Of a DNA stretch of 7,359 bases, positions 5,809 through 7,359 are shown piece by piece. The DNA lies in NCBI GenBank assembly GCA_018433265.1, contig JAHDRO010000004.1, positions 1 to 7,359 on the forward strand, written 5' to 3'. Below the pieces are notes generated by a model, which worked only from the letters and a program-made list of their open reading frames with translations, searched no databases and was not told the origin of the DNA. A program made the translations under genes and the position numbers. Origin of the DNA: Bacteroidales bacterium. Lineage in GTDB: Bacteria; Bacteroidota; Bacteroidia; Bacteroidales; UBA932. Position 1 is the stretch's first letter; each line of letters starts with the position of its first letter.

Positions 5809-6879
5809 ATGGCATATAAGATTTTAGTAATAAATCCAGGCTCTACATCAACTAAAATTGCAGTATTCGAAGATTTACATGAGCTTTTTACAGAGACCCT
5901 TCGTCACACGACAGACGAACTCTTGCCATATAAAAGAATTATAGATCAATTTGAATTTAGAAAGAGAGTCATTTTATCAGCTTTAGAAAGTCATGGTGTT
6001 GCTTTAGATTCCATTTCAGTTATTATGGGAAGAGGAGGTCTGTTGAAACCTGTAAAATCAGGAGTCTATGAGGTCAATGATGCTATGCTTGAAGATTTAA
6101 AGAAAGGAGGTGGTGAACACGCAAGCAATCTCGGGGCAATTATTGCCGCAGATATTGCAAGTTCTATTCCTAATTGTAAAGCCTATATTGCTGATCCTAT
6201 TGTTGTAGATGAATTAATGCCAATAGCTCGAATTGCTGGTCATCCACTTTTTGAGAGAGTTTCAATATTTCATGCTCTTAATCACAAGGCAATTGGAAGA
6301 AGACATGCTGCGTCTCTAAACAGAAGATATGAAGATATCAATCTGATAATAGCTCATCTTGGAGGAGGTGTTTCTGTTGGTGCACATAGAAAAGGGGTAG
6401 TGATAGAGGTTAATAATGCCTTGAATGGAGAAGGACCGTTTTCGCCAGAAAGATCTGGTACATTACCCGCTTTACCTCTTGCCGAACTTTGCTTTTCGGG
6501 TAAATATAATCTTTCGGAGGTGACAAGAATGATTGTTGGTGAAGGGGGAATGGTAGCTCATCTTGGTACAAATTCTTTCAATCTTATAGAGAAAATGGTT
6601 CAAGAAGGTAATGAGAAAGCTATTCTTCTTAGTGATGCTTTTGTATTTAATGTTGCTAAGGCAATAGGTGCATGTGCCGCAGTTTTGAAAGGAGAGGTAG
6701 ATGCTATTCTTCTTACAGGCGGAATTGCTAATAATCTAAGATTAATGTCTCAAATTGAAGAGATGGTTAAATTTATCGCACCTGTCAAGGTTTATCCTGG
6801 TGAAGACGAGATGTTTGCATTGGCAGAAAATGGATATTTTGTGCTTACCGGAAAAACAAAATCTATGGCATACATTTAA
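5809..6879 (+). CDS. buk: Butyrate kinase
   Basis: A 356-residue butyrate kinase (EC 2.7.2.7), full length, of the acetokinase family and ASKHA fold. It makes butyrate and ATP from butyryl-phosphate and ADP. Features seen are the N-terminal phosphate loop LVINPGSTSTKIAVFED (6-22), MGRGGLLKPVKSGVYEVN (73-90), the HASNLGAIIAADIA block (104-117), HLGGGVSVGAHRKG (183-196), a strongly conserved NNALNGEGPFSPERSGTLP stretch (202-220), LLTGGIANN (301-309) and PGEDEMFALAENG (330-342). The NGEGPFSPERSG and MGRGG segments set it apart from acetate kinase, and it is clearly different in sequence from the ack three genes' distance upstream. The 7-base gap after ptb indicates co-transcription and probably translational coupling. 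Some homologues act on branched-chain acyl-phosphates, so isobutyrate or isovalerate are possible substrates. The stop is followed by 29 AT-rich bases without a hairpin. Confidence 0.97.
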   Translation: MAYKILVINPGSTSTKIAVFEDLHELFTETLRHTTDELLPYKRIIDQFEFRKRVILSALESHGVALDSISVIMGRGGLLKPVKSGVYEVNDAMLEDLKKGGGEHASNLGAIIAADIASSIPNCKAYIADPIVVDELMPIARIAGHPLFERVSIFHALNHKAIGRRHAASLNRRYEDINLIIAHLGGGVSVGAHRKGVVIEVNNALNGEGPFSPERSGTLPALPLAELCFSGKYNLSEVTRMIVGEGGMVAHLGTNSFNLIEKMVQEGNEKAILLSDAFVFNVAKAIGACAAVLKGEVDAILLTGGIANNLRLMSQIEEMVKFIAPVKVYPGEDEMFALAENGYFVLTGKTKSMAYI

Positions 6880-6908
6880 TAGTTAACATTATTTTTCTCT
6901 TTTTTGAA

Positions 6909-7359
6909 ATGAGAGTCAGAGATCTTGTTGTAATAGGCGGAGGAGCTGCGGGAATGTTTGCTGCCGCTTCAGCTGCTAGCAACGGGATCTCTGTCCTTTT
7001 ACTTGAAAAGATGGATAGGACCGGCAGGAAAGTTCGTATAACAGGTAAGGGAAGGTGTAATATTACTAATACTAAGCCATGGCAAGAATTTTCTGTTCAT
7101 ATTCATCCTAATCCCAATTTTTTAAAACCATCCTTTTTTTCTTTTTCAAATATAGATACCATTAATTTTTTTGAAAAATTAGGGTTACATTGTGTTGTTG
7201 AAAGGGGTGACAGGGTGTTTCCAGCTTCCGGTGTTGCCTCTGACGTTGTTGACACATTGATGAAACACCTTGACAGTTTAGGTGTTGAAGTTATTTGCAA
7301 TGCTAATGTAAGAAATATTATTCATCAGGATGGTCGTGTAAAAGGTGTCATTTACGAAA
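6909..7359 (+). CDS. HI0933-family (BaiN/YhiN-like) NAD(P)/FAD-dependent oxidoreductase, N-terminal part, cut by the right edge
   Basis: From the ATG at 6909 the frame is open for 150 residues to the window end. It begins with a Rossmann FAD-binding motif VVIGGGAAGMFAAASAA (7-23) and an acidic residue closing the second strand in LLLEK (30-34). The HI0933 hallmark GRKVRITGKGRCNITNT (39-55) follows. Further typical stretches are HPNPNFLKPSFFSF (66-79), FFEKLGL (86-92) and ERGDRVFPASGVASDVVD (98-115). Members of this family (PF03486) are about 400 residues long, so more than half is missing. They are cytoplasmic flavoproteins whose physiological substrates are mostly unknown; some homologues (BaiN) have been linked to bile-acid reduction, but that role should not be assumed. 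It lies 29 bases after buk on the same strand with no terminator between, so read-through from the ack-ptb-buk operon is plausible, though a functional link is unproven. Confidence 0.92.
   Translation, partial: MRVRDLVVIGGGAAGMFAAASAASNGISVLLLEKMDRTGRKVRITGKGRCNITNTKPWQEFSVHIHPNPNFLKPSFFSFSNIDTINFFEKLGLHCVVERGDRVFPASGVASDVVDTLMKHLDSLGVEVICNANVRNIIHQDGRVKGVIYE

Noticed and set aside
7103..7300. 65-codon minus-strand frame inside the HI0933-family gene
   Set aside because: It overlaps strongly conserved family motifs on the plus strand, so it is a shadow.

Overview
The window looks like a chromosomal segment of an AT-rich member of the Bacteroidota, probably an anaerobic fermenter of the Bacteroidales type. 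The evidence is a family S46 dipeptidyl-peptidase, several TAnnTTTG-type promoter elements, start codons preceded by A/T-rich leaders instead of strong Shine-Dalgarno sites, a small RRM protein, and a ComEC without the C-terminal metallo-beta-lactamase domain. All genes look intact except the two cut by the window edges. I see no tRNA, rRNA, CRISPR array, transposase or attachment site, and no gap between genes exceeds about 120 bases.

Left part (1-1813): the 5' end of an S46 peptidase gene (minus) diverges from an AI-2E-family membrane transporter gene (plus). Their promoter elements lie within a shared 80-base intergenic region. The transporter gene converges on a small RNA-binding (RRM) protein gene (minus), and one strong hairpin with A and T tracts on either side can terminate transcription from both directions.

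Middle (1814-3648): a comEC/rec2-type DNA-uptake channel gene (minus) lies upstream of the RRM gene, which has its own promoter-like site. The comEC gene diverges from the fermentation cluster across about 113 bases.

Right part (3649-7359): acetate kinase (ack), phosphate butyryltransferase (ptb) and butyrate kinase (buk) follow each other on the plus strand with gaps of 41 and 7 bases. They form an apparent operon for substrate-level phosphorylation: butyryl-CoA to butyryl-phosphate (Ptb), then butyrate plus ATP (Buk), with Ack making ATP from acetyl-phosphate. No phosphotransacetylase gene is next to ack here. After 29 bases comes the 5' part of an HI0933-family (BaiN/YhiN-like) flavoprotein gene, cut by the right edge.

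This is mostly core metabolism and housekeeping. I found no convincing new system. The points most worth a second look are the ack-ptb-buk arrangement and the promoter evidence that corrects two gene starts.
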